Below, piece after piece: positions 49,633-59,372 of a stretch of DNA of 64,000 bases. The DNA lies in assembly GCF_016863035.1 (NCBI RefSeq), contig NZ_BOOC01000014.1, positions 186,001 to 250,000 of the forward strand. Reading direction: 5' to 3'. The stretch is from Microbispora corallina. Its GTDB lineage: Bacteria > Actinomycetota > Actinomycetes > Streptosporangiales > Streptosporangiaceae. Position 1 is the first letter of the stretch. Each line of letters starts with the position of its first letter. The notes beneath the pieces are model-generated. The model was not told the origin of the DNA. It saw only the letters and a list, made by a program, of their open reading frames with translations, and did no database searches. The translations under genes were made by a program, and so were the position numbers.

Positions 49633-50056
49633 GAGGCCTCCTCCACCTCATCCGGAACACCCGGGACGGGTGGACGACCGTACAGGTCCGCCGCCCCGGA
49701 CCGTCTGCTGTGCACGCAGGCTCGCTCGCTCACGTGGCATCACGATACCCAGCGCGAACGATCTCGACACCGCCGAACGGCCTATGCGGGTTTCGCATGG
49801 TCATTGCGCATGCCTCCTGTCCAGGTCATACCCACTGCGGGGGTGGCGTTTCCCGGCGTCGCGGCCGGGCGGAAGACTGTGGAGGCGCCGGGGCGACCGG
49901 GCCGAAGACTGGGGAGGCGCCGGGGCGGCCGGGTGTACGACGGCGAAGGCGCCGGGGCGGCCGGGCGGCAGCGCTCGGAGAGCGCCGGCCCTGACGGCCC
50001 GGCGCTCTCCGGTCTGCCTGATCACACCCATGGACGAGCCGTGCCCGTTCCGGCCC
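49633..50056. other. Gene-free gap with three 32-bp repeats
   Basis: A 424-base gap between two minus-strand genes. Its clear feature is three tandem 32-bp units sharing GGAGGCGCCGGGGCG: 49867-49898, 49899-49930 and 49931-49962. The rest is GC-rich sequence; an upstream promoter for the hydrolase is expected between 49640 and 49760 but cannot be placed with confidence. Confidence 0.6.
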
Positions 50057-52237
<2,181 letters not shown>

Positions 52238-52552
52238 TCAGTACGCGAAGACGGGCCTTCCGGGACATCCGTCCGGCAGATCTTTCCCGGTCCGGGTCCT
52301 CGCGGACAGTCGCGCCTTCGTCGTGATCAGCGACCGCGGCATCCAGCTTCACTGGGGGCCCGAGGCCGACGGGCCCCGGATCATCGTCGTGCGGTCGCAC
52401 TTCCACGAAGCAGTCTACTCGATACCACAACCGAGAACCGATTTCTGCGACTTACCGCTAAAAGTCCGTGCCGTGTCGCCTCTCCACCGTCCGTCCGCGA
52501 GGCCGTGAGGAGCCGCCCGGACGCCCGGGGCGCGGACACGTACGCTGCACCC
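52238..52552. other. Divergent gap with an unassigned coding-like frame
   Basis: A 315-base gap between the helicase and the ferritin-like gene. Plus-strand frame 52224-52508 has high third-position GC around VVISDRGIQLHWGPEADG but no recognised family and no good start, so no gene is called. TACGCT at 52541-52546 is a probable -10 box for the rightward gene. The A/T-richer stretch 52400-52470 may contain the helicase promoter. Confidence 0.35.
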
Positions 52553-53212
52553 ATGACTGATTCACCTCCAGGGATTGTGGACCTGCTCGGCGTGCTGGCC
52601 TACGCCGAGCTCACCGCGTTCCTCCGGCTGGCGGAGGACGCCGCTCTGCTGGCCCCGACCCTGAACGACAGGGCGGCGCTGGGGGACGTCGCCGCCACCG
52701 AGTACGGCCACTTCCGCGTGCTCAGGGACCGGCTCTCGTCGATGGGCGTGGACCCGGAGGAGGCCATGGCGCCGTTCGTGGACGCGATCGACGCCTGGCA
52801 CGCGCAGACCAAGCCGCGCGACTGGCACGAGGCGCTGGTCAAGGCGTACGTCGGGACGGGCATCGCCGGGGACTTCTACCGGGAGGCGGCCCGGCACACC
52901 GATCCGTCGATCCGCGGCCTGGTGGACGAGGTGCTGGCCGACGAGAGCCGGTCGGAGTTCGCCGTCGAGCGGGTGCGGACGGCGCTCGACGCCGACCCCC
53001 GGCTGTGCGGGCGGCTGGCGCTGTGGGCCCGCCGCATGGTCGGGGAGGCGCTGAGCCAGGGGCAGCGGCTGGCCGCGGCCCGTCCCGAGCTCGCCGGGCT
53101 GCTCGTCGGGGAGGAGGGCGAGGACCTCGCCGAGATCGGGCGGCTGTTCGCCAAGCTCACCGAGGAGCACGGCAAGCGGATGGCGGCCCTCGGCCTCACC
53201 CCCGGCCCCTGA
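52553..53212 (+). CDS. Ferritin-like domain protein (MiaE-like)
   Basis: A 219-residue four-helix ferritin-fold protein. Helices carry ELTAFLRLAEDAALLAP, ATEYGHFRVLRDRL (E-x2-H, about 57-60), YVGTGIAGDFYREAARHTD and DESRSEFAVERVRTAL, giving Glu/His pairs suited to a di-iron site as in MiaE (tRNA hydroxylase) relatives. In actinomycetes this gene is regularly divergent from the DEAD-box helicase (M. tuberculosis Rv3210c/Rv3211). Whether it hydroxylates tRNA is unproven. ATG 52553 is 6 bases after TACGCT, suggesting a leaderless transcript. Confidence 0.82.
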   Translation: MTDSPPGIVDLLGVLAYAELTAFLRLAEDAALLAPTLNDRAALGDVAATEYGHFRVLRDRLSSMGVDPEEAMAPFVDAIDAWHAQTKPRDWHEALVKAYVGTGIAGDFYREAARHTDPSIRGLVDEVLADESRSEFAVERVRTALDADPRLCGRLALWARRMVGEALSQGQRLAAARPELAGLLVGEEGEDLAEIGRLFAKLTEEHGKRMAALGLTPGP

Positions 53213-53239
53213 GCCGGCGCGCCGCCGGGAGCCCGCGCC

Positions 53240-53431
53240 GGTCGCCGCGGGCAAGCCGGTCTGCTGATCGAGCGGCGTGAGGGTGCCAAACGGTTGTACC
53301 GTGCGAGATATGAGGGCCTCGCGCCGCTACGGCAGTTCCTTGACGAGATGTGGGCCGAATCGCTGGACTTCGCGCGCAGTGCTGCGAAGGGGGAGCGCGG
53401 ACTGCCCGACCACAAGCAGAAGGCGGGATGA
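53240..53431 (+). pseudogene. Remnant of an ArsR-family regulator (C-terminal part)
   Basis: An open frame without start codon reads GQAGLLIERREGAKRLYRAR, then YEGLAPLRQFLDEMWAESL and ends KQKAG before a TGA at 53429-53431. This corresponds to the wing and last helix of ArsR/HTH_20 regulators (compare AGLVxxRREGRxxLYRA...LxxFLxxMW). The recognition helix and N-terminus are missing; upstream sequence is unrelated GC-rich DNA directly after the ferritin-like gene. It is therefore a decayed gene rather than a functional regulator. Confidence 0.65.
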
Positions 53432-53534
53432 GCCCCACCGGGTCAGCCGGGCGCGGCGCCCCCGCGGATGCGGGTACGGCTGCCGCGACATCTGAACCGC
53501 TCTCGGTCTGACCCTTAGATCTCTCCGGTGGTGC

Positions 53535-53556
53535 GGCCGGCAGAGGGCTGCCGGCC
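53535..53556. terminator. Short GC-rich hairpin
   Basis: GGCCGGCAG (53535-53543), loop AGGG, CTGCCGGCC (53548-53556). Lying about 100 bases beyond the ArsR remnant, it may be the remnant's original terminator or act for the convergent DUF3107 gene. No T-run. Confidence 0.5.
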
Positions 53557-53568
53557 GCCCGGCCCGTC

Positions 53569-53655
53569 GTGTTCGGTGGGGAGGACGGTCACGCGTGTGG
53601 CCGGCTGACGCACGCGCTTCCGCCGTGTCCGGTGGGGAGGGCGGTCACGCGCGTG
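53569..53655. repeat. 31-bp direct repeats beside DUF3107
   Basis: GTGTTCGGTGGGGAGGACGG... at 53569-53599 recurs at 53625-53655 with three differences (period 56). It is followed by three shorter GCGGGTGT-YCM-CCCGSGA units up to about 53745, next to the end of the DUF3107 gene. Confidence 0.6.
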
Positions 53656-53742
53656 CTCAGCCGGGAGGGGTCCCGCGGGTGTTCATCCCGGGAGCGGGTG
53701 TCCCCGCCCGGGATCAACAGGATGCGGGTGTCCCTCCCGCGA

Positions 53743-53973
53743 TCAGAGGGTGCCGCCGAAACCGACGGGACGGGTCTCGTCCTCGCCGATCTCCACGAAT
53801 CCGAGCGAGGCGACGGGGACGACGACGCGGCGGCCGCTGGTGTCGGTGAGCGAGAAGACGCCCTTCTCGGACGCGAGCGCCTTGCGGAGCTCCTCCTCGA
53901 TCTCCTCGGCCGACAGGTCGGTGTCCACGACGAGCTCACGGTGCACGGACTGCACACCGATCTTGATTTCCAT
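53743..53973 (-). CDS. DUF3107 family protein
   Basis: A 76-residue protein: EIKIGVQSVHRELVVDTDLS, AEEIEEELRKALASEKGVFSL and GRRVVVPVASLGFVEIG, matching DUF3107, a small beta-alpha-beta family of unknown function (M. tuberculosis Rv3208A/TB9.4). ATG 53973 follows AGGGGAGCCCG. It is downstream of the TetR gene on the same strand, a conserved pairing in actinobacteria. Confidence 0.88.
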   Translation of the reverse strand: MEIKIGVQSVHRELVVDTDLSAEEIEEELRKALASEKGVFSLTDTSGRRVVVPVASLGFVEIGEDETRPVGFGGTL

Positions 53974-54069
53974 CGGGCTCCCCTTTCAGGAGGGCTGGTC
54001 CCTACCCATCGTCGCCGCCCGGCGGGCGGGGAGCGCCACGTGATCGCGTCAAGCGAACAGAAATCCTCG

Positions 54070-54690
54070 TCAGCCCGTACGAGGGAAGCCGCTGATGCCG
54101 CGCCAGGCGAGACGGGCCATGAGCTGGGTCGCCGCCTCCTTGGGGATGGAGCCGTGGCTGGTAAGCCAGTAGCGGGCGCTCACCTCGGCCATGCCGACCA
54201 GCCCCACGCCCAGCAGGTGGGCCTCGTCGCTGGAGCAGCCGGTGTCCTCCTGGATCACCTGGCTGATCGCCTCGGCGCTCTCGCGGAGCGACCGCTCCAT
54301 CCGCTGCCGCACGGGGGCGACGTTGCGCAGGTCGGACTCGAAGACCAGCCGGAACGCCTCACCCTGGCTGGAGACGAAGTCGAAGAACGCGCCGATGGCC
54401 GCCTGCACCCGCTGCTTGTTGTCGGTGGTGGAGGCGAGGGCCTGCCGGCAGCGGCTCACCATGTCGTCGACGTGCAGGTCGAGCAGCGCGAGGTAGAGCT
54501 CCAGCTTGCCCGGAAAGTGCTGGTAGAGCACGGGCTTGCTCACACCGGCCCGCTCGGCGATCTCGTCCATCGCGGCCGCGTGGTAGCCGTTCTCCACGAA
54601 GACTTCTTGCGCCGCGCTCAGCAGCTGGCGGCGGCGGGCCATCCGGGGTAGCCGGGTGCCCCGGGGTTTGGCGTCCGGGGTAGCGGTCAC
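54070..54690 (-). CDS. TetR family transcriptional regulator
   Basis: A 206-residue TetR/AcrR regulator. The HTH region RRQLLSAAQEVFVENGYHAAAMDEIAERAGVSKPVLYQHFPGK spans about residues 20-62 with the characteristic YQHF. The C-terminal ligand domain is all-helical; DTGCSSDEAHLLGVGLVGMAEVSARYW lies near its end. Orthologous position to M. tuberculosis Rv3208, upstream of DUF3107. Target genes are unknown. Confidence 0.88.
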   Translation of the reverse strand: MTATPDAKPRGTRLPRMARRRQLLSAAQEVFVENGYHAAAMDEIAERAGVSKPVLYQHFPGKLELYLALLDLHVDDMVSRCRQALASTTDNKQRVQAAIGAFFDFVSSQGEAFRLVFESDLRNVAPVRQRMERSLRESAEAISQVIQEDTGCSSDEAHLLGVGLVGMAEVSARYWLTSHGSIPKEAATQLMARLAWRGISGFPRTG

Positions 54691-54763
54691 GGCAGTCTCC
54701 TTGCAAGGATGCGCGTCGGGGGCTCCCGCCCCGGGGCCTCATCCTACGTGTCGGTAAAGCAGG

Positions 54764-54967
54764 TCAGCGATAGTCCTCGTCTTCGCCGAGGTCAACCGTG
54801 CGCTCCTGTTCCGCGACGTCGGCCGGGTCGGCCTCGAACGGGATCCGTTCCGGCCAGCGGGCGTCCTCCGCGATCCTCACCAGCTGGCGCTGCTCGACCG
54901 CGTCGGCCTCGGGAGCCTCGATCGAGATCTCCTCGACGACGTCGTCGAGGGGGTCCATCTCGGACAT
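54764..54967 (-). CDS. Small acidic protein, function unknown
   Basis: A 67-residue, strongly acidic protein: MSEMDPLDDVVEEISIEAPEAD at the start, AVEQRQLVRIAEDARWPERIPFEAD in the middle and an Asp/Glu tail. ATG 54967 has GGGAGG at 8-9 bases; ATG 55009 is a longer alternative. Small proteins of this type, probably disordered, are common in this group of organisms; no family is recognised. Confidence 0.6.
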   Translation of the reverse strand: MSEMDPLDDVVEEISIEAPEADAVEQRQLVRIAEDARWPERIPFEADPADVAEQERTVDLGEDEDYR

Positions 54968-55033
54968 CTGGCCATCCTCCCGTTCGAAGGTCTGCTGCGA
55001 CAGGTCCACCCTACGGCCCGGTCGGCGCGGGAC

Positions 55034-55915
55034 CTACGCGCCGACCGGCGAGAACAGGTCGCCGTGTTCCGCGACGCGCTCCAGCACGTCGTCGGCGGTG
55101 AACACGAGCCTGTCGGGGCTGTCGCAGTCCTCCACCTCCTCCCACAGCAGCGGCGTGGAGACGGTCGGCACGCGGTTGGCGCGCAGCGAGTACGGCGCGA
55201 CCGTGGTCTTGGCCGGGTTGTTCTGGCTCCAGTCGATGAAGACCTTGCCGGGCCTGGCCTTCTTCGCCATCACGCTCGTCACGAACGAGTGCTCCGACTC
55301 CATCCGCCGGGCCAGGGCCTTGGCGTATTCGGCGGTGCCGGCGTCGCGGTCCCACGGCACGTACAGCTGCATGCCCTTGTTGCCGCTGGTCTTGGGGAAG
55401 CTCTCCAGCCCGTCGTCCTTGAGCGCCTCGCGCAGCAGGAGGGCGACGCGGCAGCACTCGACGATCGTGGCCGGCGCGCCGGGATCGAGGTCGAAGACCA
55501 GGGTGTCGGGCGGGACCGGCTTCCCGTCCTCGCCGACCCGCCACATGGGCACGTGGATCTCCAGCGCGGCCAGGTTGGCGTAGTAGACCAGCGTCGGCAG
55601 GTCGTCGACCACGGCGAAGTCGATCTCCTCGCGGTTCTTGGTGCTGCCCGGCGCGGGGAGCCGGACCGCGCGGACCCACTCGGGCGTGTGGGCCGGGATG
55701 TTCTTCTCGAAGAAGAACTGCCCGTCCACGCCGTCCGGGTAGCGCTTCACCGTGAGCGGCCGCCCTCGGAGGTGGGGGAGCAGGACCGGCGAGATCCGCG
55801 TGTAGTAGTCGATGACCTCGGCCTTCGTGTAGGCGGCGTCGGGGTAGAGCACCTTGTCGAGGTTGGTCAACGCCAGTTGCCGGCTGCCGACCTTCACCCG
55901 CACCTTGCTCGTCAT
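55034..55915 (-). CDS. ligD: NHEJ polymerase/primase domain protein (LigD-Pol type)
   Basis: A 293-residue archaeo-eukaryotic-primase-like polymerase that fills gaps at double-strand breaks, as in the Pol domain of LigD. Features: RQLALTNLDKVLYP (about 11-24), GQFFFEKNIPAHTPEWV, catalytic DLDPGAPA (about 140-147, Asp-x-Asp), SGNKGMQLYVP (about 176) and FIDWSQNNPAKTTVAPYSLR (third catalytic Asp). No ligase or nuclease domain is fused; the ligase is encoded by the preceding gene with a 4-base overlap (ATGA). ATG 55915 follows GAGGAGGGG. The pair is divergent from ku. Confidence 0.9.
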   Translation of the reverse strand: MTSKVRVKVGSRQLALTNLDKVLYPDAAYTKAEVIDYYTRISPVLLPHLRGRPLTVKRYPDGVDGQFFFEKNIPAHTPEWVRAVRLPAPGSTKNREEIDFAVVDDLPTLVYYANLAALEIHVPMWRVGEDGKPVPPDTLVFDLDPGAPATIVECCRVALLLREALKDDGLESFPKTSGNKGMQLYVPWDRDAGTAEYAKALARRMESEHSFVTSVMAKKARPGKVFIDWSQNNPAKTTVAPYSLRANRVPTVSTPLLWEEVEDCDSPDRLVFTADDVLERVAEHGDLFSPVGA

Positions 55916-56886
55916 CGCCCCTCCTCTCGCCGTACCTCCGCAGGGATCTTGTCCGCCCGCACGCCCCGCCACACAGGGTTGCGCAGCCGCCCGTCTCGGG
56001 TCCACATCGTGAAGGCGACCTCTCCCACGATCTCCGGACGCACCCACCGGGCGTCCTTGCCGACTGCCCGCGGAAGCTCGTCAGAGAAGGCGCTCTGCCC
56101 GATCTCGAGCGGTTCAAGCAGGCGGCGGGTGTCGTCCAGCATCGCGTCGGTGAACCCGGTGCCCACGTGCCCCACAAAGAGGAACCCGCCGGGGGACGGC
56201 CGCCCGGCAAGGGGCGGCCCGGTGTACACGCCGACCAGGAGTGAGCCGACGCCGCCCGCCCGGCGTCCCTTCCCGGGCTTCCAGCCGCCGACCACCACCT
56301 CGGCCGTCCGCAGGTTCTTGACCTTGACCCACCACTCCGAGCGCCGTCCCGGCCGGTACGGCGAGTCGAGGCGCTTGGCCACCACCCCCTCCAACCCCTG
56401 CATCCGGGTCGCCTCCAGCACCTCGGGCTCACACGGGAAGTTCGGCGGCACCGCGAGCCCGAGCGAGTCGAGCAGCGCCCTCCGCTCGCCGTACGGCACG
56501 TCGAACAGCGTCCGCCCGTCGAGGTGGAGCAGGTCGAACGGCATGTACGTGACCGGGAAGTGGTCGAGCAGCCGCGAGCCCGCCGGGTCGGTGTTGTGCA
56601 TGCGGCGCTGCAGGCGGGCGAAGCTGGGCCGCCCCTGGAGATCGAAGGCCACCACCTCGCCGTCGATGACCGCCCTGCGGCCGGCCAGCGGGCCCGCGAG
56701 GGCGCCGATCTCCGGGTAGCGCGCGGTGAAGTCCGCGCCGTGCCGTCCGGTGACCCGGACACCCCGGTCGACGTACGCGATCGCCCGGATGCCGTCCCAT
56801 TTCACCTCCAGGGCGTACGCGTCGCGCGCCTGGGGGAGCTCGCCGGGGATCGCCAGCATGGGTTCAACCGGGTACGGCACCGCCAT
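55912..56886 (-). CDS. ATP-dependent DNA ligase, LigC/LigD-ligase type
   Basis: A 324-residue ATP-dependent DNA ligase. The adenylated lysine is K29 in EVKWDGIRA (K-x-D-G); RHGADFTARYPE, DGEVVAFD (motif III, about 76), EGVVAKRLDSPYRPGRRS (motif IV) and WWVKVKNL (motif V) follow, then the OB-fold with GHVGTGFTDAML. It seals ends held by Ku. ATG 56886 overlaps an inverted repeat in the divergent promoter region. Confidence 0.9.
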   Translation of the reverse strand: MAVPYPVEPMLAIPGELPQARDAYALEVKWDGIRAIAYVDRGVRVTGRHGADFTARYPEIGALAGPLAGRRAVIDGEVVAFDLQGRPSFARLQRRMHNTDPAGSRLLDHFPVTYMPFDLLHLDGRTLFDVPYGERRALLDSLGLAVPPNFPCEPEVLEATRMQGLEGVVAKRLDSPYRPGRRSEWWVKVKNLRTAEVVVGGWKPGKGRRAGGVGSLLVGVYTGPPLAGRPSPGGFLFVGHVGTGFTDAMLDDTRRLLEPLEIGQSAFSDELPRAVGKDARWVRPEIVGEVAFTMWTRDGRLRNPVWRGVRADKIPAEVRREEGR

Positions 56887-56929
56887 AGTGGGTACCTGCC
56901 CATGAGGTAAGTCCCTTGAATCCCACTAT
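56885..56929. promoter_or_regulatory. Inverted repeat between ligase and ku
   Basis: ATAGTGGG (56885-56892) and CCCACTAT (56922-56929) are perfect arms 29 bases apart, with an inner dyad TACCT/AGGTA (56893-56897, 56905-56909). The left arm touches the ligase start codon. It could bind a shared regulator of the divergent NHEJ genes. Confidence 0.45.
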
Positions 56930-56963
56930 AGCCGCATTCGAACAAAGAGACGAGAATGTAGTT

Positions 56964-57914
56964 ATGCGCAGCATCTGGAAAGGCGCGATCTCGTTCGGTC
57001 TGGTCACGATCCCGGTGAAGCTCTACTCGGCGACCGAGCAGAAGGACGTCTCGTTCCACCAGGTGCACCGGGAGGACGGCGGCCGGATCAAGTACAAGAG
57101 GGTCTGCACGGTCGACGGCGAAGAGGTGCCGTACTCCGACATCGCGAAGGGGTACGAGCTGGCGACCGGCGAGATCGTGGTGCTGACCGACGAGGACTTC
57201 GCCGACCTGCCTCTCAGCACGTCCCGGCGGATCGACGTGCTGCAGTTCACCCCCGTGGAGCAGATCGACCCCATCTACTTCGCGAAGTCGTACTATCTGG
57301 AGCCCGACGGCCAGGGGGCCAAGCCGTACGTGCTGCTGCGGGACGCCCTGGAGCGCTCGGGCCAGGTCGCGATCGTGAAGGTGGCGCTGCGGCAGCGCGA
57401 GTCGCTGGCGACGCTGCGCGTGCGCGACGGCGTGTTCGTGCTGGAGACGATGCTCTGGCCGGATGAGGTGCGCGAGGCGGAGTTCCCGTTCCTGGAGGAG
57501 GACGTCGACGTCCGGCCCCAGGAGCTGAAGATGGCCGAGTCGCTGATCGACACAATGGTCGCCGACTTCGACCCCGCCGAGTACAAGGACGCCTACCGCG
57601 AGGCGCTGCAGGAGGTCATCGAGGCCAAGGTGGCCGGCCGGGAGGTCGTCGCCGCCGAGGCCCCGGCCGAGCAGGGACCCGCGGTGGACCTCATGGCGGC
57701 GCTGCGCGCGAGCGTCGAGGCCGCCAAGCGGGAGCGCGAGGGAGCGGGCGCGGGCCGCGCGGCCGGCGCGGCCGGCGCGAAGAAGAAGGCCCCGGCCAAG
57801 CGCGCGGCCGAGGCGTCGGAGGAGAAGCCGGCGGCCAGGAAGGCGGCCGCGAACGGCGCGGACGAGGACGAGAAGGCGCCCGCCCGCAAGCGCAAGACCC
57901 GCCGCTCCGCCTGA
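56964..57914 (+). CDS. ku: Non-homologous end-joining protein Ku
   Basis: A 316-residue bacterial Ku homodimer subunit that encircles DNA ends and recruits the polymerase and ligase. MRSIWKGAISFGLVTIPVKLY is the family start; the bridge and core regions with VEQIDPIYFAKSYYLEPDG, MLWPDEVREAEFPF and MAESLIDTMVADFDPAEYKDAYREAL (about 190-215) follow. The last 60 residues are a Lys/Ala-rich basic tail as in many actinobacterial Ku proteins, which adds DNA binding. ATG 56964. A strong hairpin lies 74 bases after the stop. Confidence 0.95.
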   Translation: MRSIWKGAISFGLVTIPVKLYSATEQKDVSFHQVHREDGGRIKYKRVCTVDGEEVPYSDIAKGYELATGEIVVLTDEDFADLPLSTSRRIDVLQFTPVEQIDPIYFAKSYYLEPDGQGAKPYVLLRDALERSGQVAIVKVALRQRESLATLRVRDGVFVLETMLWPDEVREAEFPFLEEDVDVRPQELKMAESLIDTMVADFDPAEYKDAYREALQEVIEAKVAGREVVAAEAPAEQGPAVDLMAALRASVEAAKREREGAGAGRAAGAAGAKKKAPAKRAAEASEEKPAARKAAANGADEDEKAPARKRKTRRSA

Positions 57915-57987
57915 CGGTCCGGGGGTCTGCCGCTGCTGCCGCGGGGGTTGTGGGCGTGTGCCCTCGCGGATCTCCCGTGTGTCGAGA

Positions 57988-58016
57988 AGCTCCGGCGGAC
58001 GGTGTCCGCCGGAGCT
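57988..58016. terminator. 13-bp hairpin between ku and the secreted-protein cluster
   Basis: AGCTCCGGCGGAC (57988-58000), loop GGT, GTCCGCCGGAGCT (58004-58016): a perfect 13-bp stem, 74 bases after ku and 184 bases after the end of the convergent minus-strand gene. Probably a bidirectional terminator. Confidence 0.8.
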
Positions 58017-58199
58017 CCGTTCTCCTCCGTGGTCTCCGCGCCCCCGAGTGCGGTTCCTGTTCCGGAGAGCGTCACGAGGCCGGGCGTCCCGATGTCCCCT
58101 ACCCCCGGCCGCCGTTACCGACAGCGGTCGAGGCGCACCGGGCCCCACGGTCTCCACGCTCCACGGCCGGTGGCGCGGAGGTCATCGCGGTCTGCTCCG

Positions 58200-58493
58200 T
58201 CAGTCGGCGTCGTTGTCGATGTCGACGATCGTGTCGCCCGTCGAGCGGTTGCCGCTGCGGACGCCGACAAGGGCGGTCTGCACGGTCTTGCGGAACCGCC
58301 GCTCACTGCGGAAGTGGTCGAACCGGTGGCAGCGACGCCAGGCGCCGCCGTGACCGTTGCCCCAGCACGAGGCGACCGTGGCAGTGGTGGCGCTCGCGGC
58401 GCTCGCACCGGTGGCGGCGCTCAGGGCGACAGCCCCGCCGGTCAGGGCCGTGCTGATGGCCAGGCCCGCGATGACGTTCCGGAAAGTGGGCAT
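58200..58493 (-). CDS. Small secreted protein 1
   Basis: A 97-residue secreted protein. The signal peptide MPTFRNVIAGLAISTALTGG with AVALSAATGASAASA is closely related to those of the other four small secreted proteins in this cluster. The mature part (about 62 residues) has SCWGNGHGGAWRRCHRFDHF with two Cys, then TALVGVRSGNRSTGDT and an acidic end. It lacks the long Asn/Gln-rich runs of its neighbours, but LVGVRSGNRS may correspond to their GFQDKT core; this match is weak. ATG 58493 has a GGAGG site. Upstream lies the shared promoter/leader block. Confidence 0.7.
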   Translation of the reverse strand: MPTFRNVIAGLAISTALTGGAVALSAATGASAASATTATVASCWGNGHGGAWRRCHRFDHFRSERRFRKTVQTALVGVRSGNRSTGDTIVDIDNDAD

Positions 58494-58528
58494 TGCGTGT
58501 CCTCCTTGAAAGGATCGATTGCCCGACA

Positions 58529-58661
58529 TGACATTTCCCAATTGAGCAGAAATGTCACTGATAGCCCTTAATGAGCTATCTCTCCCGCGATGTCTTGATT
58601 GCCGGATTCGCTGGGCGACAAACGGGACGAATCACCCCTTTAGGGGTTGTTGTCCGTTTGT
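58529..58661 (-). promoter_or_regulatory. Conserved upstream block and leader stem-loops of secreted gene 1
   Basis: On the plus strand: stem 2 TGACATTTC/GAAATGTCA (58529-58537/58549-58557); stem 1 GATAGC/GCTATC core (58560-58565/58575-58580), 8 pairs in RNA with ATTAA loop; TGTCTTGATT (58591-58600); 17 bases; ACAAACG (58618-58624); and a further CCGTTTGT at 58654-58661. Genes on this strand are read right to left, so the leader RNA would contain stem 1 then stem 2 before the ribosome binding site. Confidence 0.6.
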
Positions 58662-59372
58662 GGTGGGATCCGAGAGGAGAAATGCGACGTTTGTACCGTT
58701 ATGTCCGGTTTGGTGTCACGGTGCGAGCCCCTGAGGCCTGGCGGCCGAAGGCCCAACCTACCGGCATCAGCCCGTCCGACGCCTTGAAACGGCCCGGAGA
58801 GGTCAGTGCCGGAGTGTGCTCACGTCGGCTCTCATGCGCCCAGGTCGTGATCTTCACCCGCACCCGTCGCCGGCCTGCTCGGTGTCGTCGAGGCCGGGAC
58901 GCGGCGTGGGCGGTCGGATCGGAGCGACCTCACTGGAGGGCGGGTGGTGGGGAGACGTTCGGAGGGCGCGCCTGGGCGGGTGGTGATCAGGGCGGCGCGC
59001 ATCGGGGCCCGTCAAGGCGGCGGGAATTGCAGGCGACGGAGCGACGGGCTGCGCCGGGGGGAGGTGAACGGCGGGCTGCGGCGCGGGCTGTCGGGGGCGC
59101 CGGCGGGTGGCGGGCTGTGCGGGTCGTGGGTCGCTGCGGGGGTGGACAGGCCAGGGCCCCGGTGGAAGAGCTTCCACCGGGGCCCCTGCCTCTATGCCCT
59201 GTACTGAATGTCCGTCCCGACTGGGAGGGGGTGTGGAGGGGCCGGTGCTCCCGGTTCCCCGTCACCGCCTCGTCAACGGCGCCGGGTCCTCGCGAAGCGC
59301 GGTCCCTCTCGCCTCCCAGCCGGTCTGCGCATGGCTACGGCTCATTCACGAAGGCCGTCAAGGTCTACTGGT
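58662..59372. other. Gene-poor stretch between secreted genes 1 and 2
   Basis: No convincing gene is seen in about 700 bases. It contains a strong hairpin near 59149-59190 (arms GGCCCCGGTGGAAG and CTTCCACCGGGGCC with AG between), lying about 180 bases beyond the end of secreted gene 2. Plus-strand frames here have no recognisable product. Confidence 0.5.
59149..59190. terminator. 14-bp hairpin downstream of secreted gene 2
   Basis: Perfect 14-bp arms GGCCCCGGTGGAAG / CTTCCACCGGGGCC separated by AG, within 59149-59190, followed on the plus strand by CCTGCCTCTATG. A similar hairpin followed by CTCTATATATG occurs at 61791-61830. Confidence 0.65.
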
